This document shows, piece by piece, positions 11,032 to 22,110 of a stretch of DNA of 64,000 bases. The notes beneath the pieces were generated by a model. It ran no database searches. It was not told the origin of the DNA and saw only the letters and a program-made list of their open reading frames with translations. Numbering within the stretch: the first letter of the stretch is position 1; every line of letters starts with the position of its first letter. The position numbers and the translations under genes were made by a program. Origin of the DNA: Saccharomycopsis fibuligera x Saccharomycopsis cf. fibuligera (lineage: Eukaryota; Ascomycota; Saccharomycetes; Ascoideales; Saccharomycopsidaceae); NCBI GenBank assembly GCA_001936135.1, contig CP012809.1, positions 2,963,501 through 3,027,500 of the forward strand, in the 5' to 3' direction.

Positions 11032-12144
11032 ATGGCAGATGAAGAATCCATCACAATAACCTTGCTTTTTGTGAATTCCATAAGACAAGACATCACTATC
11101 AACCAGACTTTTCTACAAATAAACAACCTTCCATATGCCAGAGTGAAAGACACCACGATTGCCGATATAATTGGTTTTTTGATCACCAACTGGCAGCCGA
11201 AATGGGGACAAAGGCCTTTGAATATTGCTCAAGTAAGATTCATCCAGCTTGGAAGATCTCTAAGGACCGCTCTTTCTTTAGCGGATTTGAATTTGGGCAA
11301 ATCTAATGTGTTTCATGTTAATTTGAGACCTGTTTCTGTTAAAGAGTCTACGAATAGAAGAGCATCATTGCTTGTTCCAACGTCACATAATAAAAGAACT
11401 ACTAGGACATTCAGTAATAATGGGCAACCAATGACGGTTAATACCACCGATGATATAAATTTTCAGTTGAATCCCAACGGTACCACTACTCTTACGGGAA
11501 ATGCCAACGATATTACAAATTATTACAATGATCGATACGGTTTGACAAACGTGGTGGGGAATCGAGTTAGTGCGTATGGTAATTCTCCAGGAAACAGAGG
11601 CAGTTATATATCCAATTCAAGACAACGGCTTTCATATTTGGGTGATCCAACTATTGGTGGATCATCATCCCAGTCATATTCCATTAATAGAAATTATCGT
11701 CGATATAGTGAAGATTCGTCAGAAGAAGAAGATGTTGATGATGACGAATTGGATATCGTTCGTGGGTTTAGTAATGATGAATTAGATTCTCAGTTTTATA
11801 ATAATGGCACATTACGACAACGAGGTGTTAATGGGCCAACATCACCACAACGTCAACTGCAATTGTTGCAACCGCCAGAATTTCATCATGTTATAACTAC
11901 TGACAGAGGGAGACGAGAACAAGAAGCCAGAGAAAAAGCTTTGCAGCAACAGCAGCAACAGCAGCAGCAGCAGCAAAATAGACAGTCGGTGATTCTGCAG
12001 GCCGGTCAACTGCGAGTTCAACAACAGTCAAGACAGCAACAACAACAACAACAACAGCTGCGTCATTCTTTGCCACAAAGCGGTGCTAAAAATTCAAAAC
12101 CACAACCTCCTCCTGGAGGCGGTGGCTGCTGTGTCATCATGTAA
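11032..12144 (+). CDS. Ubiquitin-fold protein with C-terminal CAAX box (UBL3/MUB-like)
   Basis: A 370-aa protein whose first ~110 residues form a ubiquitin-like fold of the UBL3/MUB (Rad60-SLD_2) type: ITITLLFVNSIRQDITINQTF, then DTTIADIIGFLITNW, then RFIQLGRSLRTALSLADLNL and FHVNLRPVS, where a ubiquitin-like strand and the L-x-D turn can be followed. The C-terminus is Cys-Cys-Val-Ile-Met after a Gly run: a CAAX box (CVIM, expected farnesylation) with a neighbouring Cys that could be palmitoylated. Between them is a disordered linker with an acidic stretch and two glutamine-rich runs encoded by CAG/CAA (about 11944-11976 and 12033-12057). UBL3/MUB proteins tether partners at the plasma membrane; here the long linker is a fungal elaboration. 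The start is the ATG at 11032; the frame extends three codons further upstream to a TTG. Confidence 0.72.
   Translation: MADEESITITLLFVNSIRQDITINQTFLQINNLPYARVKDTTIADIIGFLITNWQPKWGQRPLNIAQVRFIQLGRSLRTALSLADLNLGKSNVFHVNLRPVSVKESTNRRASLLVPTSHNKRTTRTFSNNGQPMTVNTTDDINFQLNPNGTTTLTGNANDITNYYNDRYGLTNVVGNRVSAYGNSPGNRGSYISNSRQRLSYLGDPTIGGSSSQSYSINRNYRRYSEDSSEEEDVDDDELDIVRGFSNDELDSQFYNNGTLRQRGVNGPTSPQRQLQLLQPPEFHHVITTDRGRREQEAREKALQQQQQQQQQQQNRQSVILQAGQLRVQQQSRQQQQQQQQLRHSLPQSGAKNSKPQPPPGGGGCCVIM
11944..12058 (+). repeat. CAG/CAA glutamine repeats inside coding sequence
   Basis: Two trinucleotide runs within the ubiquitin-fold gene encode polyglutamine tracts of about 11 and 8 residues separated by a short mixed segment. 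In-frame CTG codons (11995, 12010, 12058) sit in or beside this low-complexity region. Length variation between strains would be expected. Confidence 0.85.
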
Positions 12145-12866
12145 TCAAATTGGTGGCCTCTGCCACAAGGTTCCAGAGAAATTTCATTTTTTACTATAAC
12201 TATAGCTCACCTTAACTCAACTCAGATCAAATTGACCTTTTCCAATTTGGTTGTCTTCTGCTTTCAAACTCTCATAAAGCCGTTCCCCCTTTTTTTTTTG
12301 CTATCAATTTCACAAGTGCTGGTTGTGTTTTTTCCTTTTTTTTTAATGATTTACTTGCTAATTACATTATGAGTAACTGTCCTTTTGATTTTGATATTGG
12401 TTGTTTTTTATTTTTTATTTTTCTAGTTTTCCACTTAATTTGCTTTTAGTTGTTTTCTTCTATTTCTTATTTTTGCTTTATTTTTTCCCTGTTTGCTTTT
12501 TTCATTTTACTTCTTTTTAAATTCTCATGGATGGTGTGCTGTAAATTACAGCGAACTCGAGCTCCTTTTAACCAAACTATCAATAATTTGGATGCAAGTC
12601 AGAACAAGTCTAACAAACATTGACGTTTATAATCGAAGAGGGAATGCTAACTTTAATAATGGTGTTGCAAAAGGGAATACAATTTTAATCTACGATTTTG
12701 AACAGCTTTAGCTAAAAAAGCATAGCCGCATATACTCATTGCTTTCCAAAAATCTGTCATCAATTTGGCCAGTATATTCATGTTATCGTTTCAATTCCTG
12801 ATCTTGTTGTTTTTTATTGCTCGCTTTGCTAGCCTACTCTGACCAAACTTCCAAACTTGCCCAAAT

Positions 12867-12897
<31 letters not shown>

Positions 12898-13743
12898 CTT
12901 TTTTCTTTTTATTCTGCTGCTACACACCCTCTTGCTAGAAAGCAAAACTCGCATTATATTATATTTAGTTCTTTTATGATCATGATCTTAGATTTAGCCC
13001 CGTGTCAATAAAAAATAAACAAACAAAAGCAAAAACAAAAGCATAACGTAAAGGCAAAGGTAAATACTATTGCAAGATAAGCAAGTTAAATTAAGGATAA
13101 TAAAAGCAGGAGCTGCCATTGCTGTACTGTGCTGTGCTGCAAATGACTATTCTTCCTTATCGGTGCAATACCTGCACTTGTCGCCTATCACTGGCGCATG
13201 CTGCCAACGGTTTGCCAGGGACGACCAGATACTACCATAGTCAAAGCTGTTTCTGGTGGGCCAGTTTGACATGATTTGTAACTTCATTACTCCAATGGTC
13301 AAAAACGGCAGCGTGACTAATCTGCAACGGTCCTCGGAGTCGAATCCGTAACCGGGTAAATGCACAGTGAAAAATTTATTTTTAATCAGCGGCGATTCCG
13401 CCCCGAAGACTCACTCACTCGCCAAACAGACTGATCTTATCGAGGTTTCTTTTTCCATCTTTTCTTTTTGCATTCTCACGCCCCCCAAAAGCACACTTTT
13501 TTTTTCTGTCTCGGCTATCACTTTGATTTGTCTAGATACTTTATTATCGTATAAATAGATCCTGGTTTGCTGGTTTTTCTGCTTTTTCTATATTAGCTCC
13601 AAAACATAGATCAGTTTCATTAATTTTCATTAATTTTTTTCCCCAAAGAACTCCGCTTATCGGGCCAAATTTAATCATCAAAGAGTCATCCTCGCTCTGA
13701 AAAAAAAAAAAAAAAATATCCTCAATAATAGTTTCATAATACA
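12145..13743. other. Gene-free interval upstream of asparagine synthetase
   Basis: T-rich 3' flank of the ubiquitin-fold gene, then an uninterrupted run of 30 T at 12868-12897, then the promoter region of the asparagine synthetase gene. A GAGTCA (TGACTC in reverse), a Gcn4-type half site, lies at 13683-13688, about 55 bp before the ATG. An A run at about 13701-13716 sits just upstream of the start. Confidence 0.5.
13683..13688 (-). promoter_or_regulatory. Possible Gcn4 half site upstream of ASN1
   Basis: GAGTCA on the plus strand (TGACTC on the minus) occurs 56 bp before the ASN1 start. Gcn4 controls asparagine synthetase genes in yeasts. The full TGASTCA palindrome is not present (the flank gives TGACTCT), and the position is very close to the start codon, so this is only a candidate. 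Confidence 0.25.
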
Positions 13744-15450
13744 ATGTGTGGTATTTTCGCTGCTTACAACCACCCAGACATTGCTGGGTTCAAGCCTCAA
13801 GCGCTCAAGTTATCCAAGAGAATCCGTCACAGAGGTCCAGATTGGAGTGGTAACGTCACCAAAAACAACACCATCTTGTGTCACGAACGTCTTTCCATTG
13901 TTGGTGTCAGCACTGGTGCTCAACCAATCACCAACAAGGACGATTCTTTGACTTTGGCTGTTAACGGTGAAATTTACAACCACATTACCTTGAGAGATCA
14001 ATTCCAAGATTACGAATTTAAAACCGCTAGTGACTGTGAAGTCATTATCCCATTGTTTGAGAAATATGGCCTTGATGCTCCAAACTATTTGGACGGTATG
14101 TTTGCCTTTGCTCTTCATGATGCTAAAACTGACCGCATTATTGCTGCAAGAGACCCTATTGGTGTCATCACTTTGTACATGGGCAGAAGCAGAGCTAACC
14201 CAAAGAGCGTCTTCTTTGCTTCTGAATTGAAATGTTTGACTGATGACTGTGATGACATTACTGCCTTCCCACCGGGCCACATCTACGACTCCAACACTGA
14301 TCAAATAACAAGATACTTCAACCCATCTTGGTGGGACGCCAACAAGATTCCAACAGCTCCAGTTGACTATAAGAAATTGAGAGGAAGCTTGGAATTGGCT
14401 GTTAGAAAGAGATTGATGGCTGAAGTGCCTTATGGTGTTTTGTTGTCTGGTGGTTTGGACAGTTCTTTGATTGCCTCTATTGCTGCTAGAGAAGCTGCTA
14501 AGGCTAGTGAAAACAACACTGCTGAAGAACTTGCCGGTGTTGATGAAAATGGTAACTTACACGCCAGTGGTTGGGGTAAAGTGCATTCCTATGCTATTGG
14601 TTTGAAAGATGCTCCAGATTTATTGGCTGCTAGAAAAGTTGCTAAATTCATTGGCACTATCCATCACGAATTTACTTTCACTTTGGAAGAAGGTTTGGAT
14701 GCTTTGAGTGATGTCATTTACCATTTGGAAACTTACGACGTCACCACCATTAGAGCTTCTACTCCAATGTACTTGCTTTCTAGAAAAATTAAGGCTCAAG
14801 GTGTTAAGATGGTGTTGTCTGGTGAAGGTTCCGATGAAATCTTTGGTGGTTACCTTTACTTTGGTTCTGCTCCATCCTCTGATGAATTCCACACTGAATG
14901 TATCAACAGAGTGAAAAACTTGCATTTGGCTGATTGTCTTAGAGCTAACAAGTCTACCATGGCTTGGGGTCTTGAAGCTAGAGTTCCATTTTTGGACAAG
15001 AGTTTCTTGGATCTCGCTTTGAACATTGATCCAAAAGAAAAATTGATTGATCCAAAAGCTGGCAGAATTGAAAAATACATTCTTAGAAAAGCTTTTGACA
15101 CAACTGATGAACCTGATGTTAAACCATACTTGCCAGAAGAAATCTTATGGAGACAGAAGGAACAATTTTCCGATGGTGTTGGTTACTCTTGGATTGATAT
15201 CTTGAAGGACACTGCTCAAGAAGTGATTACTGATGAACAATTTGCTTCTCCAAAACCAGAATGGGGCAGTGATATCCCAACTACTAAGGAAGCTTACTGG
15301 TACAGATTGAAATTCGACGAATTGTTCCCACAACCAGCTGCTGCTTCTACCGTTATGAGATGGATTCCAAAGGCTGACTGGGGTTGTCATGAAGATCCTT
15401 CTGGCAGATACGCCAAGTTGCACGAACAAAAAGTTGATGAAGTCAAATAA
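13744..15450 (+). CDS. ASN1: Asparagine synthetase (glutamine-hydrolysing)
   Basis: A 568-aa class II glutamine amidotransferase that makes asparagine from aspartate, glutamine and ATP in the cytosol. The catalytic Cys2 follows the initiator Met ([11 protein letters not shown]), which fixes the start. The glutaminase domain contains [29 protein letters not shown] and [14 protein letters not shown]. The synthetase half begins near residue 210 and has the ATP-pyrophosphatase loop [14 protein letters not shown] at about 233 and [16 protein letters not shown] at about 358. Length matches the yeast enzymes (572 aa). Codon use is strongly biased to TTG, GCT and AGA, indicating high expression. Gcn4-type amino-acid control is plausible from the TGACTC half site close upstream. 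Confidence 0.97.
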   Translation: MCGIFAAYNHPDIAGFKPQALKLSKRIRHRGPDWSGNVTKNNTILCHERLSIVGVSTGAQPITNKDDSLTLAVNGEIYNHITLRDQFQDYEFKTASDCEVIIPLFEKYGLDAPNYLDGMFAFALHDAKTDRIIAARDPIGVITLYMGRSRANPKSVFFASELKCLTDDCDDITAFPPGHIYDSNTDQITRYFNPSWWDANKIPTAPVDYKKLRGSLELAVRKRLMAEVPYGVLLSGGLDSSLIASIAAREAAKASENNTAEELAGVDENGNLHASGWGKVHSYAIGLKDAPDLLAARKVAKFIGTIHHEFTFTLEEGLDALSDVIYHLETYDVTTIRASTPMYLLSRKIKAQGVKMVLSGEGSDEIFGGYLYFGSAPSSDEFHTECINRVKNLHLADCLRANKSTMAWGLEARVPFLDKSFLDLALNIDPKEKLIDPKAGRIEKYILRKAFDTTDEPDVKPYLPEEILWRQKEQFSDGVGYSWIDILKDTAQEVITDEQFASPKPEWGSDIPTTKEAYWYRLKFDELFPQPAAASTVMRWIPKADWGCHEDPSGRYAKLHEQKVDEVK

Positions 15451-15886
15451 GTCCTGAAACGGATGTAATAATTTTATTAATAAGGTGGTATCAGAATAAT
15501 AAAGAACTATATAAATTTTTTTAACCCTTTTGTTTCTGTTACTTCTCTCATATATTCTAATGAACTAATTTGCGTTTTACTCTTATAAATATGTGTTTCT
15601 GATAGAATGAAAAGCTATTGATTTGTGTAATTATAATCATTATGGTTGTAGAAGAATATTGCTACTATGTAGATTACGGTATTAATGGTTCTTAACCGCA
15701 ACTCGTGTTACGAGCCCTGTTACACCGTTGAGGAAAAGCGAAACTGAAATCGAGCAAATGAACAGAGACACACAAACTGATGCGGGCGTTGCAGATATCA
15801 AGTCAAAATCACCAAAACCAGTCGCCAAGCATCCCTTAAGTCATTTCACAGCAGCCAAATAATATCCTCAAGAAGAAGACAACAGC
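15451..15886. other. Intergenic ASN1 / NEL1
   Basis: ASN1 3' flank followed by the promoter of the Sec23-like gene. No gene or clear regulatory motif recognised. Confidence 0.5.
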
Positions 15887-18274
15887 ATGGATCCGGCTGC
15901 TATTGATTTTGAAGCAGTGGAAGATATAGACGGCGTGAGGCTTTCATGGAACGCATTTCCAACATCCAATCTCGACAAGACAAATCTCGCAGTACCCTTG
16001 TCATGTTTATATACGCCACTTAAAGAGAAAGAAGAACTAGTGGTCATCAATGATAACCCAGTGCTATCGAAACCTCCAGCAGGCACCATTTTAAATCCAT
16101 TCTGCTATGTTGATCCAAACTCAAAAACGTGGACTTGTCCTATTTCTTTGACAAGAAACCCGTTGCCGGAAACATTAGTGCAAAATCCTCAATTGCTACA
16201 GAATATAATGTCCAACACCACCATAGAATACAGTTTACCTAAACCAGTTAGATATCCGCAAATTTTTTTAATCATGATTGATCTTGCCACTGGATATGAA
16301 GATCTTGAATCGTTGAAAAATACAATTTTGTCCAGCTTGAGTATCTTGCCGGAGAATTCCTTGATTGGGTTGATGACATTTGGCAAACATGTCAACATTT
16401 ATGAGTTGAAAGCTGATGATAGCACAAGCATTGTTTCGCATACATTAAATGGCGATAAATTGTATGCTATGAGAGAAATTAGATCTAAATTGGGATTGCT
16501 TTCCAATGATTTACTTTCTCCTGGTGGACAGTATGTTGGATCCAAATTTTTCCAACCATTACAATACTGCGAATTTCAAATCCAGCTAATTTTGGACAGT
16601 TTATTGCAAGACTCTTTCAAATATAATGATTTAAAAGAAAGAAAATTAAGAGCAACTGGGGCTGCCCTCGGTGTAGCTATGAATTTGCTAGAGACTTGTT
16701 TTCCTAAGACTGGAGTGGAATTGTTAGTGTTTTTGTCAGGGCCTTGTAATTATGGCAAATTTGGTAAAGTTACCACTAATCAATTAAAAGATCATTTTAG
16801 ATCGCACAAGGATATCCAAAATAGAAACAAAGTCTACCAGGAATCAAGCAAGATATTTTATGGCGATTTGGCTAATCGTGCTTCTCGTCAAGGTTACATT
16901 ACCAATTTCTTCATTGGCTCTTTTGATCAAGTCGGATTGTATGAAATGATCTCGTTGAGCGACAGAAGCGGAGGGTCAAATATTTTTTCTGACTCGTTTC
17001 AAACTTCAATTTTCAAAAACTCGTTCATTAAGTTTTTGCAAAACCAAACGCTAGGTTTTGATGATGAGGAAGAGGAGGAAGGTAAAGAAAACGAAACAGG
17101 CGAAAATCATGGCAGTAACAATAACACCACTTATGGTTTGAATGGCTCTTTAGAAGTGAAAACTTCAAATAATTTGAAAATTAGCGGTTTGATTGGGCAC
17201 GCTACATCTTTGGAAAAACAAGGGCCTAATGTTAGTGATAGAGAAGTTGGGTTAGGTGGCACTAATTCTTGGAAACTTTCAAAAATTTTGTCAAACTCTA
17301 CTTATTCGATCTACTTTGACATCAACAAAAATTTGAATGGATCAAATCAACAAACTAGTGTGTCGAACACAGGCACCAATAATCCAACTTATATACAGTT
17401 TTTGTTTTACTATCAGCATCCTAGCGGGAATTATCGCTTGAGAGTCACCACTATATCAAGACCAATTTTTAATTTTAGTACCAGCAAAAACATGTTCATT
17501 AACTCTTTTGATCAAGAAGCAGCAATTGTTTCTCTAGCGCGTGAAGTATCATTCCAAATTTTTAACAATAAGCAAGATCCGGAAAAAGTCAAAAGCTTGT
17601 TAGATTCCACACTTGTCAAATTGATGAAGAATTTTTCAACGGTGAACAACAGTGCTGTCAATAAACTCGAAGTGAACAAAAATTTCAGTATGTTTCCTCA
17701 GTTTATTTACAACTTGCGCCGGTCCTTTTTGTTACGGCTCTTCAATTATTCACCTGATGAGTCTGCATACTATAATCATATGTTGGCCCATGAGGATGTG
17801 AACAACTCACTCATTATGATTCAGCCAGTGCTTATTTCATATGAACAAGATCCTAATAATCCCGAAGAAACTATAGTCGAGCCAGTATTACTTGATTCAA
17901 TTTCCATCAAACCAACCAGAATTTTGCTTTTGGACACGTTCTTTGAAGTATTGATTTACCATGGTGAAACTATTGCTAGTTGGAAAAAAGCAGGATATCA
18001 AGACGAGCCCGAATATGAACATTTCAAAAAATTCCTTGGATTGCCACGAGCAGAAGTTACCAACATTCTCGTTGATAGAAACCCATTACCTAGATTTATT
18101 GATTGCGATGAAGGTGGATCACAATCTAGATTTTTGTATTCTAAGTTAAATCCTACGAATTCTTACAATAGTCAAAATGTTTACGGTGGGGGTGGTGCGG
18201 TGATTTTGACTGATGATGTTAGTTTGCAAGGTTTCATTGAGGAGATTACTAAACAAGTTATTAATACTAAGTAA
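15887..18274 (+). CDS. NEL1: Sec23 paralogue with degenerate zinc finger (Nel1-like)
   Basis: A 795-aa protein co-linear with Sec23, the COPII subunit and GTPase-activating protein of Sar1. It opens with IDGVRLSWNAFPTS and LAVPLSCLYTPLKEKEEL, followed by the trunk region (IEYSLPKPVRYPQIFLIMIDLATGYEDLESLK), beta-sandwich and helical regions, and the gelsolin-like end with NSLIMIQPVL, LLDTFFEVLIYHGETIASWKKAGYQDEPEY and GGSQSRFLYSKLNPTNSY, which carries the arginine-finger block. The zinc finger is broken: at Sec23's two CxxC pairs only one ligand position still has Cys (WTCPISL; SKPPAGT replaces the first pair). An acidic Asn-rich insert follows residue 390. Loss of the finger and faster divergence point to Nel1, the Sar1-GAP paralogue, rather than the coat subunit. 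Whether an intact Sec23 exists elsewhere cannot be seen here. Confidence 0.75.
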   Translation: MDPAAIDFEAVEDIDGVRLSWNAFPTSNLDKTNLAVPLSCLYTPLKEKEELVVINDNPVLSKPPAGTILNPFCYVDPNSKTWTCPISLTRNPLPETLVQNPQLLQNIMSNTTIEYSLPKPVRYPQIFLIMIDLATGYEDLESLKNTILSSLSILPENSLIGLMTFGKHVNIYELKADDSTSIVSHTLNGDKLYAMREIRSKLGLLSNDLLSPGGQYVGSKFFQPLQYCEFQIQLILDSLLQDSFKYNDLKERKLRATGAALGVAMNLLETCFPKTGVELLVFLSGPCNYGKFGKVTTNQLKDHFRSHKDIQNRNKVYQESSKIFYGDLANRASRQGYITNFFIGSFDQVGLYEMISLSDRSGGSNIFSDSFQTSIFKNSFIKFLQNQTLGFDDEEEEEGKENETGENHGSNNNTTYGLNGSLEVKTSNNLKISGLIGHATSLEKQGPNVSDREVGLGGTNSWKLSKILSNSTYSIYFDINKNLNGSNQQTSVSNTGTNNPTYIQFLFYYQHPSGNYRLRVTTISRPIFNFSTSKNMFINSFDQEAAIVSLAREVSFQIFNNKQDPEKVKSLLDSTLVKLMKNFSTVNNSAVNKLEVNKNFSMFPQFIYNLRRSFLLRLFNYSPDESAYYNHMLAHEDVNNSLIMIQPVLISYEQDPNNPEETIVEPVLLDSISIKPTRILLLDTFFEVLIYHGETIASWKKAGYQDEPEYEHFKKFLGLPRAEVTNILVDRNPLPRFIDCDEGGSQSRFLYSKLNPTNSYNSQNVYGGGGAVILTDDVSLQGFIEEITKQVINTK

Positions 18275-21200
18275 TCCTTTGGCATCATCAATTATTCGTC
18301 ACCTTTATACATCATTTATATCGTGTTTTATGATATTTTATCTGTTTGTATCTCTCAATAATTTTTATAACAATTGCATTTGTGTTTTTTATATTTCAAT
18401 TGCATACTTCCTTTTGTCAAATGTAACCTGTGTGGTAGGACGGACACATTAAATAAATTGTTGTACTGGTTCGATGTTCTTAAGTGTAAATTTCATACCA
18501 GTGCCTAACCCATACAAATTTAATTTCTAAGCAGATAACAATTAATGACGATATTCATTTCCTTTAAATAAATCTGACTCTATTGGTATATGATTTTTTA
18601 TCTTAGATAAGTTATCATATAACGGCATTTTATCAAGTTCCTACAGTGGCCAATAATCAGCTGGGAGAAACTATGCATGGAGATTATTAGAGGCGAAAAA
18701 CAGAACAGTTCAAATGATATTGGTGCATGCTCAAAAGATTCGCACCATCAATGAAGCCTATTATTATGCAAGCAAGTCCTTATTTGCGGAAAATGTTTCA
18801 AGAGGAAAAATTGTGCTAGAAATTTTTCAGATTTGACTAATGGAGAGGCAACGAGAGAAGTCTGTTAAGCGTTATCACACCTGTCATAACACTGTGTAAA
18901 ACAAAGTCTTCATGACCCGTTAAAGTATCGCTTACCTGTCTAATTTACCACAACGGCTTTTGCCAGCTTTCAAAAAATTTGTCCATATTTTGACAGAGTT
19001 TGAGGAGGCTTAGCCTAATTTGTGAAGTTTGCTATTGGAAGATCCGCCAAAGTATGCAGAATTATACGATAAATACTTTCAACCCTGCAAAGATACACAC
19101 CACTCTACCAAAAAAAAAAAAAAAAAAAAATAGGTGTTACGCTATCAGTAATACTGCTGTCGTTAAAATTGCGAAACAATCGTGCACACTAATAACAATT
19201 CATGGCCAAACAGACACTCTTTTTCCAGCCGAGGATTTTTTTCAACTTGTTGATCTGGTAATTTGCAAAGATGACATTTTTGTTTCTTTAACGCGTGTCC
19301 ATTATGGAACAATCTTGAAAGCGGATCAGATAAGAGAGGAAATCAGATTGTGAAACTGACTGATTATAATTAGCCACATCATAGCTCTGCAGATTGTCAT
19401 CTTGTAGCTGCCATACAGTAAAAAGGCACGTATTCGAAATTATGCACTTACAATGCATGATAACTCAATATAAACGGAAATGAATTATTGACCGTTTTTC
19501 TTCTTTTTCAATCGCTATCAGCAGATGTTTGTATGATTCTTCTTCTTGTTAGCTGTTCGCACAAAACTCGCAATATTTTTATTGAACTCAGATCTGATTT
19601 TTTGCTCGCAAGCGAAAAGCGACCGCTAATCCATCAACATCGATGATGAGACTTCAAAGTATGTTTGTTTGAAACTTTAAATTTAGATTGCATTGATGCA
19701 GTTGGTTTGCTTTGTACTGAATACCTAAGAAATGTTCTTTTGCATATTACTATTTTTTGTAGTCACAACGAAACCAAAATCGGAGCACCTATGGCTCAAC
19801 ATGATGCTTCGCTATATGAATGCAATAAAACGTAATCTTGCAAGTGCTGCTTGATAAAAGATTTATCAAGTGTCTAGGAAACATAGAACACAAAAAATGA
19901 CGCACCATCTTTTTTTTCTTTTTTTTTTTTTTATTTTTCTTTTTTTTTTTCGTTTCAGGTCTTATGCTGGAACCCGTAGCGAACGTGTGCCATATTTTTC
20001 AAAGCGTTTGGCGAGTTCAAAAAGTGTTTGCGTGGAATAATCTCAGGTTAAACAACTTTTGAATTAGCACCAACCAAAAACGTCAAACCGTGGTTCCATA
20101 GTCTATATCTTGGCAACGAAAGCAAGATTAGCATTGAATCTGAGCTCTTGAACAGAAGTCATGATACGAAAAATCCTATCTCCGAGAAAATTCGATATAG
20201 TAGCCTAGTAAAACTTTGTGACAGATTAAAAAGATGAATTTTTTGCAGCTACCAGCATATCCTTTCTCCAGAATACCACGCAATAGCTGTGCTTTGATTA
20301 GCAGTAACTTGTACTCAAATATAACATGGAAACCAAGTATGGCATAGGTGTTAGTGCATTTTGTATTTCTTTGGCTTTATCATTTTTTGCAGTTTAGGTG
20401 CATCTTTGACGAATGACTTTCATACTTTGACTTGAGTCTATCGGTGTGCAATCTTTTATATCTCTTTCTAGAACTTAAGCATTGATAATTAGATATTGTT
20501 TGCTTATACATGTACTGAGTAGCAATTTTGCAAAAAGAAACAAAAAAAAAAAAAAAGAAAAAGCATAAAAGCAAATGTTTCAAATGTGTTGAACCATAAA
20601 AGGGTTTTGACAATATATGCAACAAGTAAAAACTTTCGATGATTTGATTTGTTTTTGTGTAAGGGGCATCCTCAGGAAGTTTCCTGTGATTCCTTTTCTA
20701 TAACCAACATTATAAAATTCTTGGCAAGCTGTGTACTTTAATAGATGATGAAAAGAGTTTTTTTTAGAGATTTGAAAATAAATATAGTCTTTTTAAAAAT
20801 GAAGAATCATTTCACAGCAAGATTAATATCCTTGAAACAAACTGAGAAATATAAATAATAAATTCAATATATCAAAATAAATAAGTTCTTATTTGGTTAA
20901 CCAATATTCCTGTGATAGATGTATGTGTATTGATCCTCTAAAGTATAAACGCAAGGACAGGTGAATACAATCATATTGTAGCTGACTTGAAAAAGATCTC
21001 TTTATTCTGCCCATTCAAAAAAATGAGTATTTTGAGCCTCCCATATTAATGCGTGTGATTTTCACTAAACGTACCCCTGTTGCTGGTATAAGATAACTGC
21101 TGTTTTCATTTTTCTGTGCAGAGTATTTTTTTTCTATTGTAACTCTCTAAAGCCTAAAATTGCTTTTATGCAGAGAAGGCGAAGCAGACCACATTATTGT

Positions 21201-22077
21201 GATCATAGGCTTATGACCACTAGAGTAATCAGGAAGATAGTCTTTCAATTAGCCATCAAACGAATTACCATTCTATAGTACTCAGGAAAAATCTCTCAAG
21301 AGATCCATATTGAGGTTTTGAAAACCTATGCACATTCTAAATGATAGTGAAACTCATCTCCTGAGTCTGAGGTTTTTTTCTTTTTCTTTTTCTTTTTTTT
21401 TTCCTTCTTTTTATTCGTTTTTATAAAACTTATTCTACATTTGTACATGCTGGTAACAAGCTAAAGAAGCTATCCTACCACTTTTATGTTTTCCATATTC
21501 TTCATCGGTGATAGCTTACAATCACAAATTTTGGCCAAAGAAGGTAGTGTTGCAACTTTGGAGGTTACAGTATTTTTGTTTTTCTATTATTTTTTCCCCT
21601 TTTTTGCTTTGTTTTTTTATCTTAACAGCGATGCAGTAAAGAATTTTTAAGGAGTCACAACCAATAGAAGGCTCAAGTCTTTTTTTGTAATCCTGAACAA
21701 AAGTTCTTTATGAATTTTTTGAATATAGTCTAAACCAAACTGGCTAGTGCTCTGTGCGAATTGTGTAATCAAGGTTATCTAAACATTACTTATTTCGGTT
21801 GATGGGCGTACGGTACAAAGTGCGGATGTGCAAATATTCTACATAATAACTTAATACTAGAGAGTTTGTCCAAAGAGAAGAAAGATTAAAAGACGATAAA
21901 GAATTGTCATTATTGAATACTTTTATCAACACTCGTAACACTTGGAACTGGAGACAGAATTTGTTTGCTTTTTGTCTTCATTCAACATCTGCGCATCGTC
22001 GATTTGACCAATTGTTTTCTATTTTATTTGGTAGGGGTTGTTTAGTAAACAAAAAAAAACTTGCCATTTTCTTAGAC

Positions 22078-22110
<33 letters not shown>

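Noticed and set aside
13333-13353. tRNA B-box-like gagtcgaatcc
   Set aside because: No matching A box or cloverleaf around it; differs from the GTTCGANNC consensus.
19000-19353. 117-codon plus-strand frame in the RME1 upstream desert
   Set aside because: Starts at a non-ATG codon and contains a Lys run from an A tract; composition is that of random AT-rich DNA.
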